A DNA stretch of 64,000 nt from Thiotrichales bacterium (GTDB taxonomy: Bacteria > Pseudomonadota > Gammaproteobacteria > HK1), in the NCBI GenBank assembly GCA_026709935.1, contig JAPOSC010000065.1, positions 186,001-250,000 of the forward strand, given 5' to 3'. A program made the translations under genes and the position numbers. The notes beneath the pieces were generated by a model. The model searched no databases. It worked only from the letters and a program-made list of their open reading frames with translations, and was not told where the DNA came from. Positions 38,921-52,577 of the stretch are shown here, one piece after another. Within the stretch, counting starts at the first letter, position 1; the number at the start of each line of letters is the position of its first letter.

Positions 38921-40708
38921 ATGACCGACAGTCCACGCCTGCCACGTTCGAAGTTCCGCGCGTCGCTGCGCGACCGCTGGAACGAGGCACACGATTTCGA
39001 CCCCGCCGATCCCTTGGTCGGGTTGAGCCGTCACGATCTTTCGGGGCCGGTGATCGAGCGCCGCACCGTGCTGCGGCTTCTCGCCGCGTCGGGCGTGCTG
39101 ACCGCCGCTCACCTGCTGCCGGGAGTCGGGGTACGGCCGGCCCGCGCCGCGGCCGGTGGGACGCTCCGGGCCGGGTGGGCGGCGGTCGGAGAGTTCCGGA
39201 CCATCGATCCGGCCCAGATCAACCAGGTGCTTCTGTTCCAGATCTCGTCCAACGTGCTGAGCGGGTTGACCCACATCAACCCGCAACTCCAGGCCGAAGG
39301 CGATCTCGCCGTCGACTGGACGGTGGACGACACGGGCACGCAGTACACGTTCAACCTCCGCGAGGGGGTGACGTTCCACAACGGCGACCCGTTCACCGCC
39401 GACGACGTGATCTTCACCTACGAGCGCTCCAGCGATCCGGACCAGTCGATCCATTCACGGGTTCTGGCCAATGTCGCCGGCATCGAGAAGCTGGGTAGCC
39501 ACAAGGTCAGGTTTTCGCTCAAGGCACCGCAGGCCTCGTTCCTGGTGAAGACGCTGGAACGCTCGTCGGGACGCGCCATGACCATCGTCTCGCGCGGCGC
39601 GCTGGCCAGTATGGGCGCCTCCGACTACGGACTGCGTGCGGTCGGCACCGGGCCGTTCAGGGTGACGGACCACAAGCTGGGACAGTCGATGACGCTGGAG
39701 CGGTTCGAGAACTACTACGACCCCGAGCGCCCCAAGCTCGACAAGATCGTCATCACCCCGATCATCGACCCCGAACCGCTGGCGGCGGCCATCGAGGCGG
39801 GCGACATCCACATCATCGGCGGCAATCCGGTGGCGCCGGAACTGGTCGACCGGTTCGAGGCCAACCCCGACCTCAACGTCTCCACCGTCCCCGCTCCGGG
39901 ATTCCAGGGGGTCTTCCTCAATCCCTGGCGCGACCCGATGCAGGTGTCGGACTTCTCCAAGCCGATCGAGGAACTCAAGAGGGAGCCGGGGTTCATGGTG
40001 CGCCTCGCCATCGCCAAGGCCATCGACCGGGATCTGTACATCAGGCAGGCCCAGTTCGGGCGCGGCACGCCGGCCTACGGCACCATCAATCCGGCGATGG
40101 GTTTCTACTTCGACGACACCCTCGGCGAAACCTCCGAGCAGGCGTTCGACATGGAGGCGGCGCGCAAGCTGCTGGCCGATGCCGGGTTCCCGAACGGCGA
40201 CGGGTTCCCGACGCTGAAGATCCTGTGCACGCCCGCCGCCCGCCGCGACTGCCTCGTGATCAAGAACCTGCTGAAGAAGAGCATCGGCATCGACATCGAA
40301 CTCGACACCAAGGACTTCCCGGTCCTGCTCGACGAGTTCCAGACCATGAACTTCGACCTCTGCCGGCTCGGGTCGGGCGGCGACTTCGATCCCGACGACG
40401 GCCTGGTGGACTGGGTCCAGACCGAGTCGAAATTCAACGGCCGCAAGCGCAACAAGGACGAGATGCCGTTCGGCCTGTTCTCGGATCCGGAGGTCGACGA
40501 CCTCGTGGCCCGGCAATCCGCCACCGCGGACGTCGAGGCCCGCCGAACCCTGGTGCAGAAGGCAAACCGAATCACGTCGGACAAGGTAGCGCAGGCGTTT
40601 CTCTTCCATCCGGCCGATGTCCAGGTGACCCGCAAGGAGGTCGATTTCCCGGTCAAGAGCCGGATTCCGGGGCTGGTGGACATGGACCGGGTGACGCTGT
40701 CCGGTTGA
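38921..40708 (+). CDS. Peptide-type ABC transporter substrate-binding protein
   Basis: This 595-residue family 5 extracytoplasmic solute-binding protein (DppA/OppA type) has a likely Tat signal (ERRTVLRLLAASGVLTAAHLL, cleavage after ARAAAG near residue 85) following an unusually long 45-residue cytoplasmic N-terminus. Family blocks are GVTFHNGDPFTADDVIFTYER and GTGPFRVTDHKLGQSMTLERF. The ATG at 38921 has GGGAGAA 8 nt upstream. Two permease genes follow, but no ATPase genes are in the window, so the transporter must borrow or lack linked ATPases. The ligand is probably a peptide or gamma-glutamyl compound, given the peptidase genes downstream. Confidence 0.9.
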   Translation: MTDSPRLPRSKFRASLRDRWNEAHDFDPADPLVGLSRHDLSGPVIERRTVLRLLAASGVLTAAHLLPGVGVRPARAAAGGTLRAGWAAVGEFRTIDPAQINQVLLFQISSNVLSGLTHINPQLQAEGDLAVDWTVDDTGTQYTFNLREGVTFHNGDPFTADDVIFTYERSSDPDQSIHSRVLANVAGIEKLGSHKVRFSLKAPQASFLVKTLERSSGRAMTIVSRGALASMGASDYGLRAVGTGPFRVTDHKLGQSMTLERFENYYDPERPKLDKIVITPIIDPEPLAAAIEAGDIHIIGGNPVAPELVDRFEANPDLNVSTVPAPGFQGVFLNPWRDPMQVSDFSKPIEELKREPGFMVRLAIAKAIDRDLYIRQAQFGRGTPAYGTINPAMGFYFDDTLGETSEQAFDMEAARKLLADAGFPNGDGFPTLKILCTPAARRDCLVIKNLLKKSIGIDIELDTKDFPVLLDEFQTMNFDLCRLGSGGDFDPDDGLVDWVQTESKFNGRKRNKDEMPFGLFSDPEVDDLVARQSATADVEARRTLVQKANRITSDKVAQAFLFHPADVQVTRKEVDFPVKSRIPGLVDMDRVTLSG

Positions 40709-40741
40709 GCCCGACCGGGTGAGTATCATCGGAGTGCGGGG

Positions 40742-40792
40742 CCGGTCGCGACCGGTCCGACTGGCCGGGTCGGTCCGGCCGATCCGACCGGC
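40742..40792 (+). other. Two GC-rich dyads between binding-protein and permease genes
   Basis: CCGGTCGCGACCGG (40742-40755) is a perfect palindrome. A 9-bp stem follows (GCCGGGTCGG at 40764 with CCGACCGGC at 40784, one bulged G, 10-nt loop). It ends 12 nt before the permease ATG. Hairpins at this point in ABC operons commonly protect the binding-protein mRNA and reduce permease expression; that role here is inferred. Confidence 0.55.
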
Positions 40793-40804
40793 TCCGCCCG
40801 CATC

Positions 40805-41752
40805 ATGACGGGCTACCTTCTCCGCCGCTGCCTCGGCGCCGTCGTCGTGATGTGGGCGGTAGCGACCCTGGTCTTCTTCATGCTGCGGATCGTCCCCGGC
40901 GATCCGCTCTCCGCGATGCTGTTCGACGCCGCGGACCCGGCCGCGGCCGACGAGCTGCGCATCAAGTTCGGCCTCGACCAGCCGCTGCCGGTCCAGTACG
41001 CGAAGTGGTTCTGGCTGGTGCTGCAGGGCGATCTCGGCAATTCCATCTACGGCTCGCGCATCCCGGTGAGCCAGATCCTGATCGAGGCGGCGCCACGCAC
41101 CTTCTCACTCGCGGTGCTGGCCTTCGTCGTGTCAGTCCTCATCGCGATTCCGGCGGGACTCATATCGGCCCTGAAGCGCGGGCAACCCATCGACCACGGG
41201 GTGACCTTCATCGCCTTCCTGGGGCTCTCGATGCCGGATTTCTGGCTCGGCATCCTGCTGATCATCCTGTTCGCAGCCAGTCTCGGCTGGCTGCCCGCCA
41301 TCGGCTATGAGCCGCTCTCGAACGGCTTCTGGCCGTGGCTGTCGCACTTGATCCTCCCCGCCATCGCGGCCGGCACCGCGTTCAGCGCAATCATCGCCCG
41401 GATGGTGCGCTCGTCGATGCTGGAGGTGTTGAAGACCGACTACGTGCGGGTCGCGGCGGCGCGGGGCCTCACCCCCTGGCGGGTGGTGATGGGGTATGCC
41501 TTTCCCAACGCGCTGATTCCGGTGATCACGGTGATGGGCATCGCCTTCGGCCTGCTCATGGCGGCGGCAGTGGTGGTCGAGACCGTGTTCGCGATCAAGG
41601 GCCTCGGCCGCATTCTCATCGAGGGAATCCTGAATCGCGATTATCCGGTGGTGCAGGGGGCGATTCTCGCCGTCTCCTTCATCTTCGTATTCGTCAATCT
41701 GCTGGTCGACGTGCTCTACGTGGCCATCGATCCGCGCATCCGCATCGAATGA
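40805..41752 (+). CDS. ABC transporter permease, DppB type
   Basis: This 315-residue inner-membrane permease has about six transmembrane helices, the DppB-family N-terminus (YLLRRCLGAVVVMWAVATLVFFMLRIVPGDP) and the EAA loop DYVRVAAARGLTPWRVVMGYAFPNALIPV that contacts the ATPase. It ends INLLVDVLYVAIDPRIRIE-like, typical of DppB. The stop overlaps the next ATG (ATGA at 41749-41752), so the two permeases are translationally coupled and probably form a heterodimer. Confidence 0.93.
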   Translation: MTGYLLRRCLGAVVVMWAVATLVFFMLRIVPGDPLSAMLFDAADPAAADELRIKFGLDQPLPVQYAKWFWLVLQGDLGNSIYGSRIPVSQILIEAAPRTFSLAVLAFVVSVLIAIPAGLISALKRGQPIDHGVTFIAFLGLSMPDFWLGILLIILFAASLGWLPAIGYEPLSNGFWPWLSHLILPAIAAGTAFSAIIARMVRSSMLEVLKTDYVRVAAARGLTPWRVVMGYAFPNALIPVITVMGIAFGLLMAAAVVVETVFAIKGLGRILIEGILNRDYPVVQGAILAVSFIFVFVNLLVDVLYVAIDPRIRIE

Positions 41753-42627
41753 CGGACAGCGCGGTCACGCCGGGGGATCCGCCGCCACGCCGGGCGAGCG
41801 TCATCCGCATGATCCTGCGCGACCGCCGCGCGCTGGCCGGCGCGGTGTTCCTCGCGGTGCTGACCGTTGCGGCGGTGTTCGCGCCCCTCCTCTCCCCCTA
41901 CGATCCGAACGCCATGGATTACATGATGCTGGATCCGCCGCACGCGGCGCATCCGCTCGGCGTCGACGATCTGGGCCGCGACCTGCTCTCCAGGATTGTC
42001 CATGGCGCGCGCGTGTCGCTGTTCGTGGGGCTCGTCACCGTCGCCATCGCCCTCGTCGCGGGCGTCGCCCTGGGAGTGGCCGCAGGCTACTATCGCGGCT
42101 GGGCCGACACCCTGATCATGCGCTACATCGATCTCCAGTGGGCGTTCCCGAACATCCTGATCGCGGTCTATCTCGTCGCCGTCTTCGGGACGGGACTGGC
42201 GAACGTGATCGTCGCGATCTCGCTCGCCTACCTCGACGACTTCGCGCGGATCGCTCGCGGCATGACCCTGTCGGTGAAGGAGGAGCAGTACGTCACCGCC
42301 GCCCGGGCGCTGGGGCTGTCGGATCTGCGCATCATGCTGCGTCACATTCTGCCCAACATCACCGCGCCGGTGATCGTGCTGGCGACGGTCAGCGTGTCGA
42401 ACGCGATCCTCGCCGAGGCGGTGCTCTCGTTCCTCGGCCTCGGGGTGAGCGCCAATACCCCGACCTGGGGACTGATCCTCTCCGAGGCGCGCAGCTTCGT
42501 GAGCCGCGCCTGGTGGCTCGGCATCTTCCCGGGCCTCGCGATCATGCTGACGGTGCTGTCGATCAACTTTCTCGGTGACGCCCTGCGTGACGTGCTCGAT
42601 GTGCGCGAGAGTCGGGACATCGCTTAG
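41749..42627 (+). CDS. ABC transporter permease, DppC type
   Basis: This 292-residue partner permease has the DppC-type N-terminus (MILRDRRALAGAVFLAVLTVAAVFAPLLSPYDPN), the HPLGVDDLGRDLLSRIVHGARVSL block, and the EAA loop QYVTAARALGLSDLRIMLRHILPN. The C-terminus SINFLGDALRDVLDVRE is typical. It overlaps the upstream permease stop by four bases. A MITE-like element begins 9 bp after its stop, before the DUF1028 gene. Confidence 0.93.
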   Translation: MTDSAVTPGDPPPRRASVIRMILRDRRALAGAVFLAVLTVAAVFAPLLSPYDPNAMDYMMLDPPHAAHPLGVDDLGRDLLSRIVHGARVSLFVGLVTVAIALVAGVALGVAAGYYRGWADTLIMRYIDLQWAFPNILIAVYLVAVFGTGLANVIVAISLAYLDDFARIARGMTLSVKEEQYVTAARALGLSDLRIMLRHILPNITAPVIVLATVSVSNAILAEAVLSFLGLGVSANTPTWGLILSEARSFVSRAWWLGIFPGLAIMLTVLSINFLGDALRDVLDVRESRDIA

Positions 42628-42636
42628 AAACGGGCA

Positions 42637-42720
42637 GTGTCCCACTTCGACTTCCGAGCTCTCGGGAAAAAACCGCGCATACAGACCGGAGGCACCAAGC
42701 GGAATGTCAAGGTGAGACAC
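42637..42720 (+). mobile_element. 84-bp MITE-like element, copy 1
   Basis: The element starts GTGTCCCACTTCGA and ends TCAAGGTGAGACAC, imperfect terminal inverted repeats of 14 bp (15 with the flanking A and T). A copy about 80% identical lies at 57139-57221. Internal shared blocks are CTCTCGGGAA, GCATAC and CACCAAGCGGAAT. It has no coding capacity, so it would need a transposase supplied elsewhere. It lies between permease and DUF1028 genes within a probable operon. Confidence 0.75.
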
Positions 42721-42752
42721 TACTTGGAAACGATACGAACGAGGAGAAATCC

Positions 42753-43490
42753 TTGACCTGGTCGATAGTTGCGAGAGATTCCGAAAGTGGATTATTCGGA
42801 CTCGCCGTCGCATCGAAGTTCTTCGCGGTGGGGGCGCTCTGCCCCTGGAGCGGCGGGCCGCACGGAGCGGCCATGTCCCAGGCGCTGCCGAATCCGGAGC
42901 TCGGTCATCGCGCGCTCGGCCTGCTCGCGGAGGGACACCTGGCCGGCGATGTCGTCGCCATGCTCACCGGCATGGACGGAGGCATCGACCAGCGGCAGCT
43001 TCATGTGATCGACGCCGCCGGCGGTACCGCTGCGCACACCGGCGCCCACTGCGTCGACTGGTGCGGGCATCGCTCGGAACCGGGCGTGTCGGTGGCCGGC
43101 AACATGCTGGCAGGCTCCGAAGTGGTGGCCGAGACTCTGGCCGCATGGAAGGCGAATCCCGACCTGTCCATCGTCGAGCGTCTGATCGTGGCCATGCAGG
43201 CCGGCGAGGACGCCGGCGGCGACAAGCGCGGCAGGCAATCCATCGCGCTGCGCATCCAGGGGCCGGAGATCTTCCCGCGCCTCGACATGCGGGTCGACGA
43301 TCATCAGGACCCGATCCCGGAACTCCGGCGACTGTACGATGTCGCGAAGGAGCGCTTCATTCCGTTCTCCGCCGGCATGCCGCGGGCGGGGCGGCCGTTC
43401 GGAATCCTGGATCGGGCGGTCATCGACCGCATCATCGAGCGCGACGCGGGCAAGCCGCTCGCGGCGCGGACCGACATTCCGGAGGTCTGA
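42753..43490 (+). CDS. DUF1028 protein (Ntn-hydrolase-like)
   Basis: This 245-residue protein matches DUF1028, a family thought to have an Ntn-hydrolase fold. It begins MTWSIVARDSESGLFGLAVASKFFAVGALCPW and has LLAEGHLAGDVVAML, SVAGNMLAGSEVV and LDMRVDDHQDPIPELRRLYD. The start is TTG at 42753 with a good GAGGAG 7-12 nt upstream. Members often neighbour peptide transporters and peptidases, as here. A hydrolase role on a peptide or amide is plausible but unproven. Confidence 0.87.
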   Translation: MTWSIVARDSESGLFGLAVASKFFAVGALCPWSGGPHGAAMSQALPNPELGHRALGLLAEGHLAGDVVAMLTGMDGGIDQRQLHVIDAAGGTAAHTGAHCVDWCGHRSEPGVSVAGNMLAGSEVVAETLAAWKANPDLSIVERLIVAMQAGEDAGGDKRGRQSIALRIQGPEIFPRLDMRVDDHQDPIPELRRLYDVAKERFIPFSAGMPRAGRPFGILDRAVIDRIIERDAGKPLAARTDIPEV

Positions 43491-43493
43491 ACG

Positions 43494-46813
<3,320 letters not shown>

Positions 46814-46889
46814 ATTCCGGTTCGCCCGTCCGACGCGAGACCGGCTGCGCACCGGCGTCGGCCGTCGGAGCGTGCCTGAGGTCGTGCTC

Positions 46890-48101
46890 CTACCAAGCGG
46901 GGTTGTTCGGGGCCGGGCACCAGTAGTAGGGAGCCTCGCATCGCACCCACCGCACCGGTGGATCACCGCCTGGCGCCGGCTGCGCACCGGCCCGACCCTT
47001 GGTGGCGGACCATATCCAGTCGCCGGAGCCGCCCGAGGACCAGCGCTCGCCGGTGGGCAAACCCCGATATCGCGGATCGCGATAGGGGCCGGACGGCGGC
47101 GGATAGAACGCACGCGGCGCGACCGCCGGCGCCCCGGGGCTGGCTCCGCGGCCGGGGAGGACCGGCGGACCGGCCATGGACGTACGCACGGCGAACCCGC
47201 GGTCCAACGTCTCCATGTTCTCCGGCGAAGCGCCGGGAGGGGACTCCGGCAAAGCGACGGAAAGGTTTTCCGGCCGGGCGCCGAAAGAGGTTTCCGACGG
47301 AGCGACAGAGGGGGTTTCCGGTCGGGCGCCGGAAGACACGGCCGCGGGCATGGTCCCGACCGTCGCATCGAGCATCGCCACATCCGGGGCGTCGGCGCCG
47401 GGGGCGACCTCGGTCTCGGCCGAGACTGCACCCAAGTCATCGGTACCAGCCACGACCGCCATCTCGGGCTCGTCTCCTCCGCGGAAGACGAGTACCAGGA
47501 ATCCGACGATGATCAGCGGCCCCCAGAGGGCCAGCAGGCCACCCATGCCGTCGGACTGTTCCTGTATGGAGTCCCTGATGGCGCCTGGATGCACCGGACC
47601 GGGAGGACGCGGCGAGTCCATGGAAGGCTCGGACTCGCGTGACAGCGCCGGGGACGCAGCGGCTATGCCCTCCGATGCGACCGTGGAACCTTCCTCTGTC
47701 TTCGGAGGGCGGGATTTCGCGGCTCCTTCCGAAGCCTCGGCACTCGCGGACCCGGAGGCCGGCGCATCGGCAGTGGCCCGAGCCACCCGGGCCGCCTTCT
47801 TTTCCGACGCCGGAGCCCTCGCGACCGTCTTGCCGGCGGCCCTCTTGCCGGCCGGGGCCGTCTTGTCGACCGCAGCGGCTCTACCGGTGGCGGCGGTCTT
47901 GTCGGAATCAGCGGTCTTGCTGGCGGCAGTGGTCTTGCCGGAAGTGGTGGTTGCCTTCTTCGCGACCTTCTTGCGCCCCGCTTTCTTCGCGACCTTTTTC
48001 GCGGCCTTCTTCGCCATGGCCCGGAGTCCGCCGCGCACGGATCCAAGGGCTTCGCGTTCGGGATCCCGGGCTGTTGCTTTCACGATCCTGTTGTCGGTCA
48101 T
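46890..48101 (-). CDS. Membrane protein with histone-H1-like Lys/Ala N-terminus
   Basis: I do not recognise a family for this 403-residue protein. Residues 29-52 are an H1-like run of [16 protein letters not shown] units, and up to ~180 the sequence is low-complexity A/K/T/S. One transmembrane helix follows ([18 protein letters not shown], about 186-205), then a Pro/Ser/Glu-rich segment with repeated R/P-E-T/N-P/L-S-V-A units. An ordered-looking end ([30 protein letters not shown]) has two cysteines. If the N-terminus is cytoplasmic it could bind DNA or RNA at the membrane; that is inference. It is divergent from purL and convergent with purB. Confidence 0.6.
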   Translation of the reverse strand: MTDNRIVKATARDPEREALGSVRGGLRAMAKKAAKKVAKKAGRKKVAKKATTTSGKTTAASKTADSDKTAATGRAAAVDKTAPAGKRAAGKTVARAPASEKKAARVARATADAPASGSASAEASEGAAKSRPPKTEEGSTVASEGIAAASPALSRESEPSMDSPRPPGPVHPGAIRDSIQEQSDGMGGLLALWGPLIIVGFLVLVFRGGDEPEMAVVAGTDDLGAVSAETEVAPGADAPDVAMLDATVGTMPAAVSSGARPETPSVAPSETSFGARPENLSVALPESPPGASPENMETLDRGFAVRTSMAGPPVLPGRGASPGAPAVAPRAFYPPPSGPYRDPRYRGLPTGERWSSGGSGDWIWSATKGRAGAQPAPGGDPPVRWVRCEAPYYWCPAPNNPAW

Positions 48102-48214
48102 CGCTCGATCCCTCTTCAGTTATTCGGATGCTACCACGCCAAATTCCTGCCTCCGGCGACCGAGGCGGCAGCACCATCGGCGACATGCGATTCAAGTATT
48201 ATCGTGTGCGCGCC

Positions 48215-51200
48215 ATGGACGCTCCCCCCCCTCCCATCGCCGACTTCCTGCTGTTCAGGGGAAGGCCGGCCCTGGCGGCGTTTCGCCGCGAGCGCCTCGT
48301 GGAGCGCGCGCGAAAGCACGCGCGCAGGATCACCCATGTCGACGGATGCTGGATCTACTTCGTTCGCACCGACGACGTTTCGGATCCGACCGTTCGGCGA
48401 CTCGAGCAGCTTCTTGACGCCTCGTTCGTCACCGGCGGGCGGACCACCGCGATACTCGACGCCGCCATCGTGGTGACGCCGCGGCCGGGAACGATCTCCC
48501 CCTGGTCGAGCAAGGCCACCGACATCGCCCGTCACTGTGGTCTGGAATGCGTCGTACGCATCGAGCGCGGCATGGCGTGGACGATTGCGCAGACCGGTGG
48601 CGACTCGGGCGACTCGGGCGATCCGAGCGATACGGGCGATCCGGGCGAAACCGCGGGAATGATCGCCGAATCGGGGTTACTCCACGACCGCATGACGCAG
48701 CGCACCTGGTCCTCGCACACAGGTCCGGGAAACATGTCCGCCCCGGACGCGGGCGCCGCAGCCCTCTTCCTCGACGGAACGCCCCCTCCCCACTCGACGG
48801 TGACCCTCGGCCCGGACCCCCGCGCCGCGTTGAACCACGCCAACGCCTCTCTCGGTCTCGCCCTGCGCGGCGAGGAGATCGACTACCTGAGCGCACGCTT
48901 CCTCGAACTCGACCGCGACCCCACCGATGCCGAGCTGATGATGTTCGCGCAGGTGAACTCCGAGCACTGCCGCCACAAGATCTTCAACGCGGTGTGGACC
49001 GTCGATGGTGTCCGGTCCGAACGATCGCTGTTCGACATGGTCCGCCACACTCAGGCGTGCGCCCCGGGCGAAGTGCTGTCCGCGTACCGCGACAATGCCG
49101 CCGTGACGCGCGGGCATGCGGCGAGCTGGTTCGTTCCGGATCCGGACACCGGACGGTACCTCGCCGAGCCGGGACGGGTGGAGATCCTCATGAAGGTGGA
49201 GACCCACAACCACCCCACCGCAATCTCGCCCCGTCCGGGGGCGGCGACCGGCTCCGGCGGAGAAATTCGCGATGAGGCGGCGACGGGACGCGGCGCTCGC
49301 AGCAAGGCCGGCGTCACCGGTTTCTCCGTCTCGAACCTGCGGATTCCGGACTTCGTGCAGCCATGGGAGGACGAGCGCAGCCAGCCTTCACACATCGCCT
49401 CCGCCCTTGAGATCATGCTCGACGGCCCGATCGGCGCCGCCGCATTCAACAACGAATTCGGACGCCCTGCCCTTGGCGGCTACTTCCGTACCCTCGAAGT
49501 GGACCTTGAGATATTCGGAACCCAGGGGGATGGCGAGAGCGCCGAACGAAGCGACGGCGGGGGAGCGGCTGGCCGCCGGGTCCGATCCGGCTCCGGCGCC
49601 GGGTCCGACGCAAACGCCGGACCGACGGATACGCACGGCGAACGCCCCCCCGGCGACCTCATTGCAGAAACCGAGGGTCCCGCGCGAACGAGCGACGCCG
49701 GTTCGGGGTCCGGTACCGACGGACGCGACCGAGCCCGGGTCTACGGTTACCACAAACCCATCATGATCGCCGGCGGGATGGGCAACATCCGCACCGACCA
49801 GGTCGCCAAATCCACCATCGCACCGGGGGCGCGTCTCGTCGTGCTCGGCGGGCCCGCCATGCGCATCGGCCTCGGCGGCGGCGCCGCGTCCTCCCGCGGC
49901 TCGAAGAGCGACGAGGAGTCGCTCGACTTCGCTTCCGTGCAGCGCGAAAACCCCGAGATGCAGCGCCGCGGCCAGGAAGTCATCGATCGCTGCTGGCAGC
50001 GCGGCGCGGACAATCCGATCCTCTCCATCCACGATGTAGGCGCCGGGGGGCTGTCCAATGCATTGCCCGAACTGGTCGGCGACGCCGGACGGGGCGCCAT
50101 GGTCGATCTGCGCGCCATCCCCTGCGACGACCCCGGGATGTCACCGCTCGAAATCTGGTGCAACGAATCCCAGGAACGATACGTCCTCGCCATCGATCCC
50201 GGTCGCATCGACGATTTCGCCGCGCTGTGCGAGCGCGAGCGCTGTCCGTGGGCACCGATCGGGGAGGCGACCCGACGCCGATGGCTGGAGGTGCGCGACG
50301 CCCGGTTCGATGCCTCGCCGGTCTCCATGCCGATGGGAACCCTGCTCGGCGATCTTCCCCGCCTGCACCGCGACGTGGTTCGGTTGCCACCGGCGGCGAG
50401 TCCATTCGACACCCGTGGGGTCGAGATCAGGGGGATCGAAATCGGTTCCGCCCTGGAACGGGTGCTGCGCGTGCCGGCGGTGGCCGACAAGTCGTTCCTG
50501 GTGACCATCGCCGACCGCACCGTCGGCGGGCTTGTCGCCCGCGACCCGATGGTGGGTCCGTGGCAGGTGCCGGTGGCCGACTGCGCGGTGACCCTGAGCA
50601 GCTTCCGCGGACACACCGGGGAAGCGATGGCGATGGGAGAGCGCTCGCCCCTCGCGTTGCTCGATGCGCGGACGGCGGGCCGGATGGCAGTGGCGGAGGC
50701 GCTCACCAACATCGTGTCCGCGGACATCGCGAGCGTCGAGCGCGTGGTGCTCTCGGCGAACTGGATGGCCGCCGGCGGGGAGCCCGGAGAGGACGCGGAC
50801 CTGTTCGACGCGGTCGAGGCGGTGGCGATGGAACTCTGCCCCGCCCTCGGCATCTCGATCCCGGTCGGTAAGGATTCGCTGTCGATGTGCACGACGTGGC
50901 GCGACGACTCCGGCGTGCACAAGGTGATCTCGCCGGTCTCGCCGATCATCACCGCGTTCGCGCCGGTCGAGGATGCGCGTCTGAGTCTGGTGCCGATGCT
51001 GCGTACCGATATCGGCGAGTCATCGCTGCTGCTGGTCGATCTCGGATACGGCGCGAACCGCCTCGGCGCATCCGCGCTCGCGCTCTCCCACGGGCGCCTC
51101 GGTGCCGCTCCGCCCGACCTCGACCACCCCGAGGCACTGCCCGCGTTGTTCCGAGCCCTGGCGCGAGCCCGGCGCCGGGCATTGATCGTGGCGTATCACG

Positions 51201-52576
51201 ACCGCTCCGACGGGGGTCTCGCCGCATGCCTGCTGGAGATGGCGTTCGCGGGTCGCGCGGGATTCGATGTCGATGTCGCTCCCCTCGGTCCCGATGCGGT
51301 GGCGGCACTGTTCTGCGAGGAGCCCGGCGCTGTCGTGCAGGTTCGTGACGTCGATCTGGCCTCAGTGCGGGCCATCTTCGACGCCGAGCCGTCACTCGTG
51401 CCCTGCGTCCATCGAATTGGCAGGGTCGAGCCCGGAGACCGCGTGCGGTTCACGGCCGGAAGCCACATCCTGTACGAGGGCTGCCGACCCGCCCTGCACC
51501 GGTCATGGTCCGAGACATCCTGGCGCCTGCAGCGCCTGCGCGATGACCCGCGGTGCGCGGACGAGGAGCGCACGCGCATCACCGACGAGGGCGAGCGCGG
51601 GCTGTGGTGCAAGACGACATTCGACTTCGCGACAACCCCGGACGATGGCGCCGGCATCGATTCCGCCAGCAACAAGACCGACATCGAGAGATCCCCGGAC
51701 GACGGCGCCGGCATCGACTCCGCCGGCGGCGCGGCCGACATCGATGTCCACCCCAACGGCGGCACCGCGGAGTCCGACTTCGGCGCTCCGCACATCGCTC
51801 GCGCCCGACCCCGGGTTGCGGTCCTTCGCGAGCAGGGCGTGAACGGACACGTCGAGATGGCGGCCGCGTTCCATGCCGCGGGCTTCGATGCCTTCGACGT
51901 GCACATGAGCGATCTGGCCGGCGGACGCGCGTCGCTCGCGGAATTCATCGGCCTCGCGGCCGCCGGCGGCTTCTCGTTCGGCGACGTGCTTGGCGCCGGC
52001 GGCGGATGGGCGCACACCATCCGCTTCAACTCTCGCTGTCGCGACGAGTTCGAGGCGTTCTTCCGTCGCGCCGACACGTTCACCCTCGGCGTGTGCAACG
52101 GATGCCAGATGCTGGCCCGCCTGCGCGATCTGATCCCGGGCGCGAACACCTGGCCCCGGTTCGAACGCAATCGCTCCGAACAGTTCGAGGCGCGGCTCCT
52201 GATGACCCGGATCGCACCCTCGCCGTCCATCTTTCTCGACGGGATGGAAGGCTCGGAGCTTCCCACCGTGGTCGCGCACGGAGAGGGCCGCGCGGTTTTC
52301 GACCCCGGCGCCCTCCACCACGCCGTCCGCGATCGACTCGTCTGCCTGCAATACGCCGCCGCCGACGGGGCTCCGGCCGAACGCTATCCCGCCAACCCCA
52401 ATGGCTCGGAGGCCGCCGTGGCCGGCGTCACCACCCCCGACGGCCGGGTGACGATCATGATACCGCACCCTGAACGCACCTTCCGCGCCGTGCAGCACTC
52501 CTGGCACCCCCCCGACTGGGGCGAAGACGGCCCGTGGCTGCGCCTGTTCAGGAATGCCAGGTGGTGGGTGGGGTAG
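48215..52576 (+). CDS. purL: Phosphoribosylformylglycinamidine synthase (large, single-chain)
   Basis: This 1453-residue fused PurL turns FGAR plus glutamine into FGAM. The N-terminal PurS-like domain starts [17 protein letters not shown]. The synthase half has [30 protein letters not shown] and [16 protein letters not shown]. The C-terminal glutaminase has nucleophile C1294 ([10 protein letters not shown]) and [10 protein letters not shown]. It is ~150 residues longer than the usual ~1295, because low-complexity inserts occur at about 128-147, 440-500 and 1140-1190. I chose the ATG at 48215; an in-frame ATG at 48185 would add [10 protein letters not shown]. Confidence 0.95.
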   Translation: MDAPPPPIADFLLFRGRPALAAFRRERLVERARKHARRITHVDGCWIYFVRTDDVSDPTVRRLEQLLDASFVTGGRTTAILDAAIVVTPRPGTISPWSSKATDIARHCGLECVVRIERGMAWTIAQTGGDSGDSGDPSDTGDPGETAGMIAESGLLHDRMTQRTWSSHTGPGNMSAPDAGAAALFLDGTPPPHSTVTLGPDPRAALNHANASLGLALRGEEIDYLSARFLELDRDPTDAELMMFAQVNSEHCRHKIFNAVWTVDGVRSERSLFDMVRHTQACAPGEVLSAYRDNAAVTRGHAASWFVPDPDTGRYLAEPGRVEILMKVETHNHPTAISPRPGAATGSGGEIRDEAATGRGARSKAGVTGFSVSNLRIPDFVQPWEDERSQPSHIASALEIMLDGPIGAAAFNNEFGRPALGGYFRTLEVDLEIFGTQGDGESAERSDGGGAAGRRVRSGSGAGSDANAGPTDTHGERPPGDLIAETEGPARTSDAGSGSGTDGRDRARVYGYHKPIMIAGGMGNIRTDQVAKSTIAPGARLVVLGGPAMRIGLGGGAASSRGSKSDEESLDFASVQRENPEMQRRGQEVIDRCWQRGADNPILSIHDVGAGGLSNALPELVGDAGRGAMVDLRAIPCDDPGMSPLEIWCNESQERYVLAIDPGRIDDFAALCERERCPWAPIGEATRRRWLEVRDARFDASPVSMPMGTLLGDLPRLHRDVVRLPPAASPFDTRGVEIRGIEIGSALERVLRVPAVADKSFLVTIADRTVGGLVARDPMVGPWQVPVADCAVTLSSFRGHTGEAMAMGERSPLALLDARTAGRMAVAEALTNIVSADIASVERVVLSANWMAAGGEPGEDADLFDAVEAVAMELCPALGISIPVGKDSLSMCTTWRDDSGVHKVISPVSPIITAFAPVEDARLSLVPMLRTDIGESSLLLVDLGYGANRLGASALALSHGRLGAAPPDLDHPEALPALFRALARARRRALIVAYHDRSDGGLAACLLEMAFAGRAGFDVDVAPLGPDAVAALFCEEPGAVVQVRDVDLASVRAIFDAEPSLVPCVHRIGRVEPGDRVRFTAGSHILYEGCRPALHRSWSETSWRLQRLRDDPRCADEERTRITDEGERGLWCKTTFDFATTPDDGAGIDSASNKTDIERSPDDGAGIDSAGGAADIDVHPNGGTAESDFGAPHIARARPRVAVLREQGVNGHVEMAAAFHAAGFDAFDVHMSDLAGGRASLAEFIGLAAAGGFSFGDVLGAGGGWAHTIRFNSRCRDEFEAFFRRADTFTLGVCNGCQMLARLRDLIPGANTWPRFERNRSEQFEARLLMTRIAPSPSIFLDGMEGSELPTVVAHGEGRAVFDPGALHHAVRDRLVCLQYAAADGAPAERYPANPNGSEAAVAGVTTPDGRVTIMIPHPERTFRAVQHSWHPPDWGEDGPWLRLFRNARWWVG
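48599..48652 (+). repeat. Six 9-bp units in purL
   Basis: Six consecutive 9-bp units encode [15 protein letters not shown] and G-E-T. The first two units are identical. They sit in a loop after the PurS-like domain and are absent from ordinary PurL sequences, so they look like slippage products. Confidence 0.85.
51638..51751 (+). repeat. Tandem 57-bp duplication in purL
   Basis: Two 19-codon units (51638-51694 and 51695-51751) each start [10 protein letters not shown] and then diverge (SNKTDIERS versus GGAADIDVH). They lie in the linker between the synthase and glutaminase domains, where E. coli-type PurL has only a short connection. Confidence 0.88.
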
Positions 52577-52577
52577 T

